In this document: in pieces, positions 6,298-8,830 of the stretch
Layout: each line of letters starts with the position of its first letter
Position numbering within the stretch: position 1 is the stretch's first letter
NCBI GenBank assembly: GCA_028278125.1
Contig: JANQEY010000291.1
Span: 1-8,830 of the forward strand
DNA from: a bacterium
Lineage (GTDB): Bacteria > Electryoneota > Electryoneia > Electryoneales > Electryoneaceae
Direction: 5' to 3'
DNA: 8,830 nucleotides
Program-made: the position numbers and the translations under genes
The notes under the pieces: model-generated
What the model was told of the DNA's origin: nothing
Seen by the model: only the letters and a program-made list of their open reading frames with translations
The model's database searches: none

Positions 6298-8628
6298 ATG
6301 AAAAGACCAAAATTGGTTTGGATTCCTGGTATTATTCTCATCGTAATCCTCATTTTTACAGCTTATATACTCTACCTAGAAGATGAAAAGGTGGCAACTT
6401 ATGATATTAAGATTGCTACGGGAACTAAGGGAGGCACATACTATCCTCTGGGTAAACAATTTGCGAATGTCCTTGAGAAACTACCCGAGATTAACTCAGC
6501 ACAACATTTTGAAACCCCGGGATCTGTTGAAAATATAAGAATGATTTTAGAAAAAGAAGCTGATTTGGCTTTCATATTCGCACCTACGTTGGAATCTATT
6601 TCTCACGATAGAAAAGAAGAATTTGAAGTAGTATGCAATTTGTATCTTGATATAATTCAAGTGGTAGTAGCGAAAGGAAGAGGTATAGAAACATTATCCG
6701 ATCTCAGTGGCAAACGTGTATACGTTGGGAAAAAACAGAGTGGTACAAAACTAATCGCAGAACGGATATTTGAGATTCTTGAAATTCATCCCTCTGAAAA
6801 AATTGACGAGGGAAGTTTTGATATTGCTTCAAAGAAACTGGTTTCGGGGGAGATTGACGCAGCATTTATTGTTTCCGGGGGAACGGCTAACGCAGTAAAA
6901 ATGGCATTAAAATCGGGTAAATGTTTACTGCTGGATTTTGTTGATGAACGTGAAAGAATCAGTGAAATTGTTAGTGATCTGCGGCCTGTTGAAATCAGGG
7001 GGAATTTTTATCCTGCACAGATTGAACCTGTAAATACCCTTGGTTCTGATGCTTTACTAGTGTGTCATAAGGATCTTGATGAAAAGTTGATCCTTACAGT
7101 TACAGAAGCTCTTTTTGACAATGTTGATATTCTGCTCATGGCGCATACCCGTGCGCATGAAATTCGAATCGAAAACGCTTATGAGAATATTCCAGGAGGA
7201 TTAGATCTTCATCCCGGTGCGATAGAATTCAGAGAGAATGAGAAGAAAAACTTACTGATAACAACAGGCACTTTTGGTGGTAAATATTATGATCTTGGCA
7301 GGCGAACAAAAATGTTACTGGAACAATACAATATTCCTTCACGTTTTGTTCATACCGATGGATCCATTGAAAACACGCAATTATTGACTCAACGCCCGTC
7401 CATAGCATTCATTCAATATGATGTTGCCCTGGCAGCATACTGGGGAACACCTGAACTATTTTATGACAAGTATGTGTCAGAGGATATCGATATACCTGAA
7501 GTTAAGTCCATGAGAAGGATAGCGACGCTTCATCCGGAAACCGTTCATATCATAATCCGGCGTGATCAGCTTCCTGATGATAATTCAACAAAAAAAACTG
7601 CTGAGTTACTGACTGGGAGAAACATCTGTATTGGGCCCTGGAAGAGTGGAACGGGAGTTATAGCTAAAACAATTTTAAATAAACAGAATATTATTCCGAG
7701 TTCATGTATTTTTCTTCCGGTGACAGAAATGGTTTATGGAATCCAGAACGGTGAGATTGACGGAGGTTTTTTCGTTAGTTACTTGCCCAGCCAGGGAGTC
7801 AAATCATTATTGTCCAGTGAGGAAGTTGCTTTACTATCAATAGATCATAAGTATTTAAGTCGGCTTATCAGCCCGGCGTTCTCAGCCGCAAAAATAGAAC
7901 CCTGGACCTATGGATGCCAGCTGGTGGGTGAACAGTCAATTGAAACACTATCTACAAGAGCATTACTGGTTACTACTGAAAATCTACCTTTTGATGTTGA
8001 ATTAATTACTGAGGCAATATTTCAAGGTGCATCTTTCTTAGGGATGGAGAAGGATAAACTTGGTGAAGACCTTCCATCAATACCTCTTCATAAAGATGCT
8101 GTAAAATATTATCAACAAGCTGGATATTTACCTTCAAAACCAAAACTGGATTACCTGGAACGAGCCTGGCGGGCGCTGGCGTGTCTTGTGATGATTATTG
8201 CCGGATACAAAGGAATAGTTCACATGAGACGCGAAAAAGTTGCCCGGATACTGAGGAAAAGAATATTTAATATATCCATCAGGTCAAGTGAAACTCAATC
8301 CGTGGGCTTACTATGGGATATGCGTAGAGATATTCGTGCTATTTCAGAGAAAAAGTGGTGGAATCTCGATGAAACTCGCAGACGTGAATTAAACCAGCTG
8401 ATCGATGACAGAATCAATGAAGCAAAAAGTATCCTCACAAAGGCCATCATGATGGAAATTCTTAATGTTGATAATGAATCTCGCAAGGATAAAAGTGAGG
8501 TTGTCAAGCGTTATACATCAATAGAAGAAAAGATCTGGCAGTACTATGCAGACGGAGAGCTTGATGATTCTCAGCAGGATTTCCTGATGGGAATGGTGAA
8601 AGAAAAGATGTCGTTAGAGAATAAGTAG
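6298..8628 (+). CDS. Membrane-anchored protein with two tandem TAXI-type solute-binding domains
   Basis: A 776-residue protein from ATG 6298 (AGGTGA at 6288-6293); an upstream in-frame TTG at 6283 is less likely. A hydrophobic signal-anchor at about residues 8-27 (WIPGIILIVILIFTAYILYL) is followed by two copies of a periplasmic-binding fold of the TAXI (TRAP-associated extracytoplasmic immunogenic) type. Copy 1 is about 36-312: IKIATGTKGGTYYPLG, GSVENIRMI, ADLAFIF, LSGKRVYVGKKQSGT, GEIDAAFIVSGG, ending LHPGAI. Copy 2 is about 318-610: LLITTGTFGGKYYDLG, GSIENTQLL, SIAFIQYD, TGRNICIGPWKSGTG, GEIDGGFFVSY, ending LHKDAVKYY. A second hydrophobic segment (about 625-643) precedes a charged, helical tail of about 130 residues (basic RREKVARILRKR; later WDMRRDIRAISEKKWW). 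TAXI proteins normally have one such domain and serve a TRAP permease; none is adjacent. Two membrane segments around a large outer ligand-binding part suggest a sensor or signalling role, but this is inference. The gene is visibly more AT-rich than the Hdr genes and probably has its own promoter. Confidence 0.8.
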   Translation: MKRPKLVWIPGIILIVILIFTAYILYLEDEKVATYDIKIATGTKGGTYYPLGKQFANVLEKLPEINSAQHFETPGSVENIRMILEKEADLAFIFAPTLESISHDRKEEFEVVCNLYLDIIQVVVAKGRGIETLSDLSGKRVYVGKKQSGTKLIAERIFEILEIHPSEKIDEGSFDIASKKLVSGEIDAAFIVSGGTANAVKMALKSGKCLLLDFVDERERISEIVSDLRPVEIRGNFYPAQIEPVNTLGSDALLVCHKDLDEKLILTVTEALFDNVDILLMAHTRAHEIRIENAYENIPGGLDLHPGAIEFRENEKKNLLITTGTFGGKYYDLGRRTKMLLEQYNIPSRFVHTDGSIENTQLLTQRPSIAFIQYDVALAAYWGTPELFYDKYVSEDIDIPEVKSMRRIATLHPETVHIIIRRDQLPDDNSTKKTAELLTGRNICIGPWKSGTGVIAKTILNKQNIIPSSCIFLPVTEMVYGIQNGEIDGGFFVSYLPSQGVKSLLSSEEVALLSIDHKYLSRLISPAFSAAKIEPWTYGCQLVGEQSIETLSTRALLVTTENLPFDVELITEAIFQGASFLGMEKDKLGEDLPSIPLHKDAVKYYQQAGYLPSKPKLDYLERAWRALACLVMIIAGYKGIVHMRREKVARILRKRIFNISIRSSETQSVGLLWDMRRDIRAISEKKWWNLDETRRRELNQLIDDRINEAKSILTKAIMMEILNVDNESRKDKSEVVKRYTSIEEKIWQYYADGELDDSQQDFLMGMVKEKMSLENK

Positions 8629-8674
8629 CCTATTAATAATCCATATAATCGTCCTGAATCCCACGATAAAAAAT

Positions 8675-8698
8675 GCCGATAACCATCCGGTTATCGGC
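8675..8698. terminator. Bidirectional intrinsic terminator between convergent genes
   Basis: GCCGATAACC (8675-8684) and GGTTATCGGC (8689-8698) form a perfect 10-bp stem with loop ATCC. On the minus strand the hairpin is followed by A and a run of six T (complement of AAAAAA 8668-8673), a good terminator for the minus-strand gene whose stop is at 8722-8724. On the plus strand it is followed only by TTTGTAT, a weaker tract, for the double-TAXI gene that ends at 8628. Confidence 0.88.
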
Positions 8699-8721
8699 TT
8701 TGTATATAGAGAGTTAGTTGT

Positions 8722-8830
8722 TTATTTAACCAGCACCATCTTCTTCATGTTTGTGAATGCTGGTGTTTCAATCCGGTAGAAGTAGATACCACTGGCAAGA
8801 TCTTCCGCCACAAAAGCTACCTGGTGATAG
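8722..8830 (-). CDS. C-terminus of a protein with a type IX secretion (Por) sorting domain, partial
   Basis: Only the last 35 codons are in the window; the gene enters from the right edge and reads leftwards to TAA at 8722-8724. The encoded end contains VAEDLASGIYFYRIE, a short PAFTN stretch, and KKMVLVK. This matches the type A C-terminal sorting domain of secreted FCB-group proteins, which typically ends with L-x-x-G-[IV]-Y-[FY]-Y-[RK]-[LI] ... K-K-[ML]-[VI]-L-[VLI]-[KR]. Such domains direct secretion across the outer membrane by the type IX system and are then removed. The function of the main part of the protein cannot be told from here. It ends 24 bases before the shared hairpin terminator. 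Confidence 0.8.
   Translation of the reverse strand, partial: YHQVAFVAEDLASGIYFYRIETPAFTNMKKMVLVK

Noticed and set aside
6298..8628. Double-TAXI protein as part of the Hdr operon or as a TRAP transporter component
   Set aside because: A 305-base AT-rich gap separates it from hdrB, composition differs, and no DctM/DctQ-type permease gene is adjacent; a functional link to the Hdr genes is not supported.

Overview
The window comes from an anaerobic bacterium, probably in or near the Fibrobacteres-Chlorobi-Bacteroidetes (FCB) assemblage. The anaerobic call rests on a dense cluster of heterodisulfide-reductase (Hdr) type iron-sulfur flavoproteins. The FCB call rests on the right-edge gene, whose C-terminus looks like a type IX secretion sorting domain (LASGIYFYRIE ... 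KKMVLVK). That is one short motif, so the phylum assignment is tentative.

Left two-thirds (about 1-5992), all on the + strand: two adjacent Hdr modules. Module 1 has the C-terminal ferredoxin end of an HdrA (recognisable from about 133 to 288), an MvhD/FlpD-type [2Fe-2S] protein (281-763) and an HdrD-like protein with ferredoxin plus two CCG domains (about 790-1896). Module 2 has a large HdrA-MvhD fusion (1933-4605), HdrC (4617-5084) and HdrB (5108-5992). Genes are separated by -8 to about 36 bases and mostly have clear ribosome binding sites, so they probably form one operon of cytosolic electron-transfer subunits. By family knowledge such complexes move electrons through the HdrA FAD, often with flavin-based electron bifurcation, between an MvhD-docked donor or acceptor, ferredoxin, and a disulfide-type substrate at HdrB/HdrD. 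No hydrogenase, formate dehydrogenase or other MvhD partner is in the window, so the donor and substrate are unknown.

The main finding is that the second hdrA is interrupted in frame by a TGA (2527-2529) exactly where HdrA proteins have a conserved cysteine (DCSI-C-ILGPK context). Reading continues in the same frame without loss of homology, and a 7-8 bp hairpin with a GGUC loop follows at a spacing suited to a bacterial SECIS. This gene therefore most likely encodes an 890-residue selenoprotein with Sec199. Its C-terminus also carries an MvhD domain and then a rubredoxin/zinc-ribbon-like Cys4 module.

Right third: an AT-rich intergenic region (5993-6297) with an 11-bp inverted repeat; then a visibly more AT-rich gene (6298-8628) for a membrane-anchored protein with two tandem TAXI-type solute-binding domains, a second transmembrane segment and a basic, helical, presumably cytoplasmic tail. 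No TRAP permease is next to it. A perfect 10-bp hairpin (8675-8698) lies between this gene and a convergent minus-strand gene that enters from the right edge and carries the sorting-domain C-terminus.

The first about 130 bases do not read as HdrA in any frame, so the first hdrA is truncated, rearranged, or affected by an assembly edge.
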